Positions 1-11,489 of a DNA stretch of 64,000 bases are shown piece by piece. The stretch is from contig NC_034009.1 of assembly GCF_000346465.2 (NCBI RefSeq), positions 21,724,706 through 21,788,705 of the forward strand, in the 5' to 3' direction. Numbering within the stretch: the first letter of the stretch is position 1; each line of letters starts with the position of its first letter. The DNA comes from Prunus persica. Lineage: Eukaryota > Streptophyta > Magnoliopsida > Rosales > Rosaceae. The notes under the pieces were generated by a model. The model had not been told where the DNA came from and did no database searches. It worked only from the letters and a program-made list of their open reading frames with translations. A program made the translations under genes and the position numbers.

Positions 1-485
1 ATGCTCAGATTTCAACTTGGTTATCATTTGGTCGTTAATCAGATATCGCATATTAGGCGTTATCCGGGTTTGATACATCCGGACCGTTGGATCAACTACA
101 TTTTCAAATATGTTAATCTAGACACCTCTAGGATCGTGTAGAAATTCACGGATCGAGAATCGGAGTCACAGATACTTCAATTTAATATTTCAAAGATTAA
201 GTTAAACAATAACCGTCTGATCATATGATCTTGAGCAATCCGACGTCCAATTCAGACCAGACTTGCAGGACATGATTATTTAAATGTGAGGAACTTATAG
301 GAACTCTCGGATTGGTAACTGGAGGTCATGGACCCCACGAGATCCCGGATTGACCAATATGGAAGTTTATCGCTTAGTGAGTCTTGGGTCTTTTTAGACC
401 AGTCTAACCATCTGAAATGCTTAAGTGGGCATAGGAATGACTTTACAGTTAGTGCACACACTTCTAGGATCGGGAGGTCAGGGTT

Positions 486-531
486 TTAATTAAATATTTA
501 TACCAAGAAATTTTATTAATTAAATATTTAT
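486..531. repeat. Short direct repeat TTAATTAAATATTTAT in LTR-1
   Basis: The 16-mer TTAATTAAATATTTAT occurs at 486-501 and again at 516-531, 30 bp apart, inside the presumed U3 of LTR-1. It may be a duplicated upstream element; function is unknown. Confidence 0.6.
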
Positions 532-1096
532 GGTGGTTTAACCAGGCACCCGGGGCCAGGCAGACCCGAAGGAGGGACCTTCAGGAGATTCAGCTACCTC
601 AGACCAGGAGTGAGTGGACTTTTCTTTTATAAATGATTTTATGCAAATGAATTTCATTATTTGATCTTGAAGAAGTTTTATTGATTATGGTTTTCCTAGC
701 ATGATTTGTTGAAGTTAAATATCTTTATTTATATGCTGCCTAGTTGAACATGCTAAAAAGATATGGAAAGTAAAGATTGAGATATATATGAGATAAAATG
801 GCATCAGAGTTCTAGATTTAATAAAAATTCAGTTTTTCATCAGACCTTTCAGAAATTTTAGATTTTCTTAAGCCACCTCAGGTACCCAGTTATAGAAACA
901 GGTTGCCTTCAGATATGACAATGTCCACGGATATCCAGTTTGCCTTCAGTTTTGTCAGCGCGCTTGATATCTGCCTCACGAGTTTCGGGGACGTCGGGAC
1001 CGTGGGAGACAAGAATGCGGATCAGGCCGACTACAGTCCCCTGAATCCTGCCAGTTTGTGGCTCGGGTTGACTTTGTGTCACCGAGACCTGCCAGG

Positions 1097-1160
1097 GGAA
1101 TTGACGGATTATCAGGAATTGACGGATTATCGGAAATTGACGGATATCAGGAATGGACAG
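1097..1160. repeat. 18-bp minisatellite in LTR-1
   Basis: About three and a half head-to-tail copies of a 17-18 bp unit, GGAATTGACGGATTATCA and close variants, the last ones degraded (GGAAATTGACGGATATCA, then GGAATGGACAG). It lies in the presumed U3 and produces the repetitive C-terminus of a spurious 87-codon frame. Confidence 0.75.
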
Positions 1161-1469
1161 AATTAAAGGGGTACACCTAGTAGTTTTAAATTGATTTCAA
1201 TGCTTTGAAGAGAGTTTTATTGACCTTGAGTATGATTGGCATATACGTATATAAATATGTGAATGCATTGATTTTAGTACGAATATAATGAAGAGGAAAG
1301 TTCAGTTTTGCATAACTATTTTTACAGTGGGGTTAGTATGTTCATATGCTATTTTCTAAACCTTTATTTTTGTCCACTCACATTTTCGAATGTTTTGCGC
1401 CCCAGGCAATAGACGTGCACCAGAGCGCCACCACCGGGCAGATTCCACACTCCGCTCCACTCTCCCTCT

Positions 1470-1476
1470 TATATAG
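1470..1476 (+). promoter_or_regulatory. TATA-like box of LTR-1
   Basis: TATATAG follows a CT-rich run (about 1450-1469) and precedes about 350 bp of AT-rich sequence up to the LTR terminus, the usual U3/R arrangement. Assigned by position and sequence only. Confidence 0.35.
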
Positions 1477-1713
1477 ACTTTTCTTTTGAAATTAAATTCT
1501 TGTATATTCCTGCATTAGTTGCTTTGATGATTTGCCCTAAGACTTTCTGTGTGGCTTGAGGCCGTTTAGTTTATCAGACCTGTTTGGATCTTAAATTGGA
1601 AGCATGCCGGCAGTTGGGATATGTATATTTATGCTTTTGACAAGTGAAAATTCTGGGAAATGATCAAATTGCAGGGGAGACTTTGCCGAATTTTCGGTAG
1701 AAGTTGAACTTGT

Positions 1714-1719
1714 AATAAA
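1714..1719 (+). promoter_or_regulatory. AATAAA polyadenylation-type signal in LTR-1
   Basis: AATAAA lies about 115 bp before the LTR-1 3' terminus and about 240 bp downstream of the TATA-like box, consistent with the R region of an LTR. Confidence 0.35.
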
Positions 1720-1834
1720 CTTGAATTTTAACTAGAAGGGCAATTTAGTCATTGTGCCCGGCATCAGCCAAGTGTCGGACACGAACAGGGTTTGACTCAG
1801 ATTCCAAAGTGGAATTTGGGACGGGTCCTGTCAC

Positions 1835-1990
1835 AATCACATGCCTTAGGAGAATCATGCATCCTCCACCTAGATACCCCGTATGCGATAATCGATGGTC
1901 GATGAAGCTTGAGTCAATTTCTATGCATTCATAACTTGAATAGGAAGACTAGTGGTGGATTCCAAGGGTCTAACAACTCTCAATCAATGG
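1835..1990 (+). mobile_element. LTR-2 fragment at the left edge of the satellite array
   Basis: This 156-bp scrap is clearly related to the middle of the LTR-2 copies at 22094-23065 and (inverted) 35403-37391. Shared stretches include AATCACATGCCTTAGGAG, GATGAAGCTTGAGTCAATTT and TAGTGGTGGATTCCAAGG. Both LTR-2 ends are missing. It joins LTR-1 on the left and the first recognisable satellite monomer on the right, so it marks a rearranged array boundary rather than a clean insertion. Confidence 0.85.
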
Positions 1991-4900
1991 CTAAAATTTG
2001 GTTGGTTTTGCGGGAAATCCAGTCCCCAAAACTATGTAATACACCACCCGCTGAATTTCAGAACGAAGTTCGTACATACCTGAATTGTCCAATTTCATGG
2101 ACCAATCGATATCGGATTGAGTCCAAAACTTGGGGAACATCATAATATGGTGGGACGAGTCATTTGGTGGGTTTTCAGTGAAATCCAAAATCGAAAACTA
2201 TGCAAAACACGAACAACTCCACTTCAAAACGAACTTCGTACGAACCTGAATCGTCCAATTTCATAGACCAATCGATATCGGATTGAGTCCAAAACTTGGG
2301 AAACATCATACTATGGTGAGATGAGTCATTTGTGGAGTTTTGAGTGAAATCAAATTTCGAAAACTAGGTAATACACCAACCACTCCATTTCAGAACGAAC
2401 TTTGTACGAACCTGAATTGTCCAATTTCAAGGACCAATCGATATCGGATTGAGCCCAAAACTTGGGCAACAACATAATATGGCGGGATGAGTCATTTGGT
2501 GGGTTTTGAGTGAAATCCAATGCCTAAAAGTATGCAATACACCAACCACACCATTTTACAGCGAACTTCGTACAAACTTGGATTATCCAATTTCAGGAAC
2601 CAATCGATATCGGATAGAGTCCAAAACTTGGATAACTCCATAATATGGCAGGAGGAATCATTTGGTGGGTTTTGAGAGACATCCAATCTTTAAAACTATG
2701 CAACACACCAACCACTCCATTTCGGAACGAACTTTGTATGAACCTGAGTTGTCCAATTTCAAGGACCAATCGATATTGGATTGAGTCCAAAACTAGGGAA
2801 CACCATATATGGTGGGCGGAGTCAATTGGTGAGTTTTTAGAGAAATCCAATCTCTAAATCTATGCAATACACCAACCACTCCATTTCAGAACGAACTTTG
2901 TACGAAGCTGAATTGTCCAATTTCATGGACCAATCGATATTGGATTGAGTCCAAAACATGCGGAACATCATAATAGGATGCGAGGAGTCATTTGGGGGGT
3001 TTTTAGACAAATCCAATCTCTTAAACTATGCATTTCACCAACCACTCCATTTCAGAACGAACTTCATACGAACCTGAATTGTCCAATTTCATGGAACAAT
3101 CGATATCGGATTGAGTCCAAAATTTAGGGAACATCACAATATGGTGGAAGGAGTCATTTGGTGCTCTTTGAGTGAAATCCAATATCTAAAACTTTGCACT
3201 CCACAAACCACTCCATTTCCGAACGAACTTCGTACGAAGATGAATGATCCAATTTCATGGACCAATCGATATCGGATTGAGTCCAAAACTTGGGGAACAT
3301 CATAATATAGTGCGAGGAGTCATTTGGTGGGTTTTGAAAGAAATCCAATCTCTAAAACTGTGCAATTAACCAACCACCCCATTCCAGAAGGAACTTCGTA
3401 CGAACCTGAATTGACCAATTTCAAGGACCAATCGATATCGGATTGAGTCCAAAACTTCGGGAACATCATAATATGGTGGGAGGAGTCATTCGGTGGGTTT
3501 TGAGTGAAATCCAATCTCTAAAACTATGCAATACACCAACCACTCCATTTCAGAACGAAGTTCGTACGAACCGGAATTGTCCAATTTCATGGACCAATCG
3601 ATGTAGGATTGAGCCCAAAACTTGGGGAACATTATAATATGGTGGGAGGAGTGATTTGGGGAGTTTTGAGTGAAATCCAATCTCAAAAACTATTCAAAAC
3701 ACAAACTGATCCATTTAAGAACGAACTTCGTACGAACCTGAATTGTCCAATTTCATGGACCAATCGACATAGGATTGAGTCCAAAACTTGGGGAACATCA
3801 TAATATGGTGGGAGGAGTCATTTGGTGAGTTTTGAGTGAAATCCAATCTCTACAACTGTGCAAATCACAGACCACTCCATTTCAGAACGAACTTTGTACG
3901 AACCTGAATTGTCCAATTTCATGCACCAATCGATATCGGATTGAGTCCAAAACTTGTGGAACATGATAATATGGTGGGAGGACTCATTTGATCAGTTTTG
4001 AGTGAAACCCAATCTCTAAAACTATGCAAAACACAAACCACTCCCTTTCAGAACGAACTTCGTACGAACCTGAACTGTCCAATTTCATGGACCGATCGAT
4101 ATAGGATTGAGTCAAAAACTTGGGAAACATCATACTTTGGTGGGAGGAGTCATTTGGTGAGTTTTTAGTGAAATCCAATCTCTAAAACTATGCAAAACAC
4201 AAAGCACTCCATTTCCAAACGAACTTCGTACGAACCTGAATTGTCGAATTTAATGGACCAATCGATATAGGATTGAGTCCCAAACTTGGGGAGCATCATA
4301 ATATAAGGGGAAGAGTCATTTGGTGAGTTTTGAGTGAAATCCAATCTCTCAAACTATGCAATACACAGACCACGCCATTTCAGAACGAACTTCTTACAAA
4401 CTTGAATTGCCCAATTTCATGGAGTAATCAATATCGGATTGAGTCCAAAACTTGGGGGACATCATAATATGGTGGGAGGAGTCATTTGGTGCTCTTTGAG
4501 TGAAATCCAATATCAAAAACTAAGCAATACACGTACCACCCCATTTCATAACCAATTTCGTACGAAGTTGAATTGTCCAATTGCGGTCGACGAATTGATA
4601 TCGGATTGAGTCCAAAACTTGGGGAACATCGTAATATGGTGGGATGAGTCATTTAGTGAGTTTGGAGTGAAATCTAATCTCTAAAACTATGCAATACACC
4701 AACCATTCCATTTCAAAACGAACTTCGTACAAACTTGAATTGTCCAATTTCATGCACCAATTGATATCGGATTGAGTCCAGAACTTGGGGAACATCATAA
4801 TATGGTGGGAGGAGTCATTTCGTGGGTTTTGAGTGAAATCCAAAATTGAAAACTATGCAAAACACGAACAACTCTATTTCAGAACGAACTTCGTACGAAC

Positions 4901-5114
4901 CTGAATTGTCCAATTTCATGGACCAATCGATATCGGATTGAGTCCAAAACTTGGGGAACATCATAATATGGTGCGAGGAGTCATTTGGTGGGTTTTGAGA
5001 GAAATTCAATCTCTTAAACTATGCAATTAACCAACCACCCCATTTCAGAACGAACTTCGTACGAACCTGAATTGACCAATTTCATGGACCAATCGATATA
5101 GGATTGAGCCCAAA

Positions 5115-6480
5115 ACTTGGGGAACATTATAATATGGTGGGAGGAGTCATTAGGGGAGTTTTGAGTGAAATCAATCTCCAAAACTATGCAATACACGGAC
5201 CACTCCATTTCATAACGAATTTCGTACAAACTTGAATTGTCCAATTTAGTGGAGCAATCGATATCGGATTGTGTCGAAAACTTGGGGAACATCAAAATAC
5301 GGTGGTACGAGTCATTTAGTGAGTTTTGAGTGAAATCTGGTCTCTAAAACTATGCAATACACCAACCACTTCATTTCAAAACGAACTTCGTACGAACCTG
5401 AATTGACCAATTTCAGGGACCAATCGATATCGGATTGAGTCCAAAACATGAGGAACATCATAATATGTTGGGAGGAGTCATTTGGTGAGTTTTGAGTGAA
5501 ATCAATTCTCCAAAACTATGCAATACCCCACTCCATTTTAGAAGGAACTTTGTACAAACATGAATTGTCCAATTTCATGGACCAATCGATATCGGATTGA
5601 GTCCAAAACTTGGGGAACATCATAATATGGTGGGAGGAGTCATTTGGTGCCCTTTTAGTGAAATCCAATATCTAAAACTATGCAAAACACAAACCACTCC
5701 ATTTCTAAACTAACTTCGTACGAACATGAATGGTCCAATTTCATGCACCAATCGATATAGGATTGAGTCCAAAACTTGGGGAACATCAAAATATGGTGGG
5801 AGGAGTCATTTAGTGAGTTTTGAGTGAAATCTAATCTCTAAAACTATGCAATACACCAACCACTCCATATCCAAACGAACTTCGTACAAACTTGAATTGT
5901 CCAATTTCATGTACCAATCTATATTGGATAGAGTCCAAAACATGGGGAAAACCATAATATGTTGGGAGGAGTCATTTGGTGAGTTTTTAGTGAAATCCAA
6001 TCTCCAAAACTATGTAATACACCAACCACCCCATTTCAGAACGAACTTCATACAAACTTGAATTGTCCAATTTCATGGACTAATCGATATCGGATTGGGT
6101 CCAAAACATGGGGAACATCATAATATGCTGGGAGGAGTCATTTGGTGAGTTTTGAGTGAAATTCAATCTCTAAAACTACGCAATACACCAACCACTCTAT
6201 TTTAGAAAGAACTTCGTGCAAACTTGAATTGTCCAATTTCATGAACCAATCGATATCGGATTGAGTCCAAAACTTGGGGAACATCATAATATGGTGGGAG
6301 GAGTCATTTGTTGGGTTTTTAGTCAAATCCAATCTCTAAAACTATGCAATACACCAACCACTCTATTTCCGAACGAACTTTGTGTGAATCTGAACTGTCC
6401 AATTTCATGGACCGATCGATATAGGATTGAGTCCAAAACTTAGGAAACATCATACTATGGTGGGAGGAGTCATTTGGTGA
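5115..6480. repeat. Higher-order duplication, copy 1 (~2,650-bp offset, 16 monomers)
   Basis: About eight monomers whose private variants recur in order 2,650-2,651 bp downstream. Examples are ATCAAAATAC at 5291 and 7942, GGATTGGGT at 6092 and 8742, and the CTCTATTTC variant followed by TTTGTGTGAATC at 6361 and 9011. A short monomer with a compressed CAATACCCCACTCC segment near 5522 is also matched near 8172. Confidence 0.85.
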
Positions 6481-7764
6481 GTTTTTAGTCAAATCCAATC
6501 TCCAGAACTATGCAAAACACAAACCACTCCATTTCCAAACGAACTTCGTACGAATCTGAATTGTACGTTTTTATGGACCAGTCGATATTGGATTGAGTCC
6601 AAAACCTGGAGAACATCATAATATGGTGGGAGGAGTCATTCAGTGGGTTTTGAGTGAAATCCAATCTCTAAAACTATACAAAACACGAACAACTCCATTT
6701 CAGAACGAACTTCGTATGAACCTGAATTGTCCAATTTCATGGACCAATCGATATCGGATTGAGTCCAAAACTTGGGGAACATCATAACATGGTGGGAGGG
6801 GTCATTTGGTGAGTTTTGAGTGAAATCCAATCCCTACAACTATGCAATACACCAACCACACTATTTTAGAATGACCTTCGTATGAATCTGAATTGTCCAA
6901 TTTCGTGGACCAGTCGGTATCAGATTGAGTCCAAAACTTGGGAAACACCATACTATGGTGGGAGGAGTCATTTGATGAGTTTTTAGTGAAATCCAATCTC
7001 TAGAACTATGCAAAACACAAACCAGTCCATTTCCAAACGAACTTCGTACGAATCTGAATTGTACATTTTTATGGACCAGTCGATATTGGATTGAGTCCAA
7101 AACATGGGGAACATCATAATATGGTGGGAGGAGTCATTCGATGGGTTTTGAGTGAAATCCAATCTTTAAAACTAAGCAATACACCAACCAATCCATTTCA
7201 GAACGAAGTTCGTACGAACCTGAATTGTCCAATTTCATGGACCAATCGATATCGGATTGAGCCCAAAACTTGGGGAACATTATAATATGGTGGGAAGAGT
7301 TGTTTGGGGAGTTTTGAGTGAAATCCAATCTCAAAAACTATTCAGAACACAAACCAATCTATTTCAGAACGAACTTCTTACGAACCTAAATTGTCCAATT
7401 TCATGGACCAATCGATACAGGATTGAGTCAAAACTTGGGGAACATCATAATATGGTGGGAGGAGTCATTTGGTGGGTTTTGAGTGAAATCCATTCTCCAA
7501 AACTATGCAATACACCAACCACTCCATTTGAGAAGGAACTTCGTACAAACTTGAATTGTCCAATTTCATGGACCAATCGATATCGGATTGAGTCCAAAAC
7601 TTGGGGAATATCATAATATGGTGGGAGGAGTCATTTGGTGCTATTGGAGTGAAATCCAATATCTCAAACTATGCAAAACACAGACCACTCCATTCCTGAA
7701 CTAACTTCGTACGAACCTGAATTGTCCAATTTCATGGACCAATCGATATAGGATTGAGTCCAAA

Positions 7765-9130
7765 ACTTGGGGAACAACAAAATATGGTGGGAGGAGTCAT
7801 TTGGTGAGTTTTCAGTGAAATCAACCTCCAAAACTATGCAATACACGGACCACTCCATTTCATAACGAATTTCATTACAAACTTGAATTGTCCGATTTAG
7901 TGGACCAATCGATATCGGATTGTGTCGAAAACTTGGGGAACATCAAAATACGGTGGGAGGAGTCATTTAGTGAGTTTTGAGTGAAATCTAATCTCTAAAA
8001 CTATGCAATACACCAACCACTCCATTTCAAAACGAACTTCGTACAAACTTGAATTGCCCAATTTCAGGGACCAATCGATATCGGATTGAGTCCAAAACAT
8101 GAGGAACATCATAATATGTTGGGAGGAGTCATTTGGTGAGTTTTGAGTGAAATCCTTTATCCAAAACTATGCAATACCCACTCCATTTCAGAAGGAACTT
8201 CGTACAAACTTGAATTGTCCAATTTCATGGACCAATCGATATCGGATTGAGTCCAAAACTTGGGGAACATCATAATATGGTGGGAGGAGTCATTTGGTGC
8301 TCTTTGAGTGAAATCAAATATCTAAAACTATGCAAAACGCAAACCACTCCATTTCTGAACTAACTTCGTACGAACCTGAATGGTCCAATTTCATGCACCA
8401 ATCGATATAGGATTGAGTCCAAAACTTGGGGAACATCAAAATATGGTGGGAGGAGTCATTTAGTGAGTTTTGAGTGAAATCTAATCTCTAAAACTGTGCA
8501 ATACACCAACCACTCCATTTCCAAACGAACTTCGTACAAACTTGAATTGTCCAATTTCATGTACCAATCTATATCGGATAGAGTCCAAAACATGGGGAAA
8601 ATCGTAATATGTTGGGAGGAGTCATTTGGTGAGTTTTTAGTGAAATCGAATCTCCAAAACTATGTAATACACCAATCCCTCCATTTCAGAACGAACTTCA
8701 TACAAACTTGAATTGTCCAATTTCATGGACCAATCGATATCGGATTGGGTTCAAAACATGGGGAACATCATAATATGCTGGGAGGAGTCATTTGGTGAGT
8801 TTTGAGCGAAATCCAATGTCTAAAACTATGCAATACACCAATCACTCTGTTTTAGAAAGAACTTCGTACAAACTTGAATTGTCTAATTTCATGAACCAAT
8901 CGATATCGGATTGGGTCCAAAACTTGGGGAACATCATAATATGGTGGGAGGAGTCATTTGTTGGGTTTTGAGCCAAATCCAATCTCTAAAACTATGCAAT
9001 ACACCAACCACTCTATTTCTGAACGAACTTTGTGTGAATCTGAATTATCCAATTTCATGGACCAATCGATATAGGATTGAGTCCAAAACTTGGGTAACAT
9101 CATAATATGATGGGAGGAGTCATTTGGTTA
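7765..9130. repeat. Higher-order duplication, copy 2 (~2,650-bp offset, 16 monomers)
   Basis: Downstream partner of 5115-6480. The order of variant monomers is conserved, including the ATCAAAATAC variant, the shortened monomer near 8172, the GGATTGGGT variant and the TTTGTGTGAATC variant. Immediately after this copy, near 9150, a monomer has lost the segment between CAATCTC and AGAAGGAAC. Confidence 0.85.
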
Positions 9131-11489
9131 GTTTTGAGTGAAATCCAATCTCAGAAGGAACTTCGTACAAACATGAATTGTCCAATTTGATGGACCAATC
9201 AATATCGGATTGAGTCGAAAACTTGGGGAACATCATAATATGGTGGGAGGAGTCATTTGGTGCTCTTGGATTGAAATCCAACATCTAAAACTATGCAAAA
9301 ACCACTCGATTTCAGAACGAACTTCGTCCGAACTTGAATTGTCCAATATCATGGACCAATCGATATCGCATTGGGTCCAAAATTTGGTGAACAACATAAT
9401 ATGGTGGGTGGAGTCATTAGGTAGGTTCTGAGTGAAATCAAATCTCTAAAACTATGCAATACACCAATCACTCCATTTCAGAACGAACTTCATACGAACC
9501 TGAATTGTCCAATTTCATGGACTAAACGATATCGCATTGGGTCCAAAACTTGGTGAACAACATAATATGGTGGGAGGGGTCATGAGGTAGGTTCTGAGTG
9601 AAATCAAATCTCTAAAACTATGCAATACACCAACCACTCCATTTCAGAACGAACTTCGTACGAACCTTAATTGTACAATTTCCTAGACCAAACGATATCG
9701 GATTGAGTCCAAAACTTGGGGAATGTCATAAGATGGTGGGAGGAGTCATTTGGTGAGTTTTGAGTGAAATCAAATCACTCAAACAATGCAATACACCTAC
9801 CACTCCACTTCAGAATGAACTTCGTACGAACCTGAATTGTCCAATTTCAGGGACCAATCGATATCGGATTGAGTCCAAAACTTGGGGAATAACGTAATAT
9901 GATGGGAGGAGTCATTTGGTAGGTTTTGAGTGAAATCCAATCTCTAGAACTATGCAATACACCAACCACTCCATTTCTTAATGAACTTCGTACGAACCTG
10001 AATTGTCCAGTTTCAGGGACCAATCGATATCGGATAGAGTCCAAAACTTGGGAAACCTCATAATATTGTGGGAGGAGTCATTTGGTACTCTTTGAGTAAA
10101 ATCGAATATCTAGAACTATCACAAACACAAACCACTCCATTTCAGAACGAACTTCGTACGAACCTGAATTGTCCAATTTCATAGACCAATCGACATCGGA
10201 TTGAGTCCCAAACATGGGGAACATCATAATATGGTGGGAGGAGTCATTTGGTAGGTTTTGAGTCAAATCCAATCTCTTGAACTATGCAACACACCAACCA
10301 CTCAATTTCAGAACGAACTTCGTACGAACCTTAATTGTCCAATTTCATGGACCAAACGATATCGGATTGAGTGCAAAACTTGGGGCACATCATAATATGG
10401 TGGGAGGAGTCATTTGGTGAGTTTTGAGTGAAATTCAATCTCTAAAACTATGCAATACACCCACCACTCCACCTCAGAACGAACTTCGTACGAACCAGAA
10501 TTGTCCAATTTCAGGCACCAATCGATATCGGATTGAGTCCAAATCCTGGGGAACAACATAATATGATGGGAGGAGTCATTTGGTTGGTTTTGAGTGAAAT
10601 TGAATCTGTAAAACTGTGCAATACACCAACCACTCAATTTCAGAATGAACTTCGTACGAACCTGAATTGTCCAATTCCATTGACCAATCGATATCAAATA
10701 GACTCCAAAATTTTGGGAACCTCATAATATTGTGGGAGAAGTCATTTGGTGCACTTTGAGTAAAATCCAATATCTAAAACTATGCCAAACACAAACCACT
10801 CCATTTCAGAACGAACTTTGTACGAACTTGAATTGTCCAATTTCATGGACCAATCGATAGCCCAAAACTTGGGGAACCTTATAATATGATGGGATGAGTC
10901 ATTTGTTGAGTCTTGAGTGAAATCCAATCTCTAAAACTATGCAATACACCAATCACCAATCGATATTGGATTGAGTTCAAAACATGGGGAACATCAGAGT
11001 ATGATGGGAGGAGTCATTTGGTGAGTTTCGAGTGAAATCCAATCTCTAAAACTATGCAATACCCCAACCACTCTATTTCAGAACGAATTCTTACGAACAT
11101 GAATTGTCCAATTGCATGGACCAATCAATAGCCCAAAAGTTGGGGAACATTATAATATGGTGGAAGGAGTCATTTGGTGAGTTTTGAGTGAAATCCAATC
11201 TCAAAAACTATGCAATACACCAACCACTCCAATTCAGAACGAAGTTCATACGAACCTGAATTGTCCAATTTCCTGGACCAATCAATATCGGATTGAGTCC
11301 AAAACTATGGGAATATCATAATATGGTTGGAGGAGTCAGTTGGATGGTTTTCAGTGAAATCCAATCACTAGAAAAATGCAATACACCAACCACACCATTT
11401 ATGAACGAACTTCGTACGAACCTGAATTGTCCAATTTCATGGACCAATCGATATTGGATTGAGTCCAAAACTTGGGGAACATCAAAACA

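Larger units (their letters stand above)
1..1834 (+). mobile_element. LTR-1: 3' part of an LTR retrotransposon long terminal repeat
   Basis: This non-satellite left flank has no credible protein-coding frame. I read it as the 3' portion of a long LTR in plus orientation. Near 1470 there is a CT-rich stretch followed by TATATAG, an AATAAA signal follows at 1714, and the segment ends with GGGTCCTGTCA, a terminus style seen in Ty3/gypsy-type plant LTRs. The next base begins a different LTR (LTR-2), so the two are abutted by insertion or recombination. Its 5' end lies outside the window, so length, target duplication and lineage cannot be assigned. The 87-codon frame at 903-1166 overlaps a minisatellite and has no recognisable domain. 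The LTR reading is inference from composition, signals and terminus. Confidence 0.55.

Noticed and set aside
903..1166. 87-codon plus-strand frame in LTR-1
   Set aside because: Its C-terminus is the translation of an 18-bp minisatellite and it has no recognisable domain; it lies in presumed U3.
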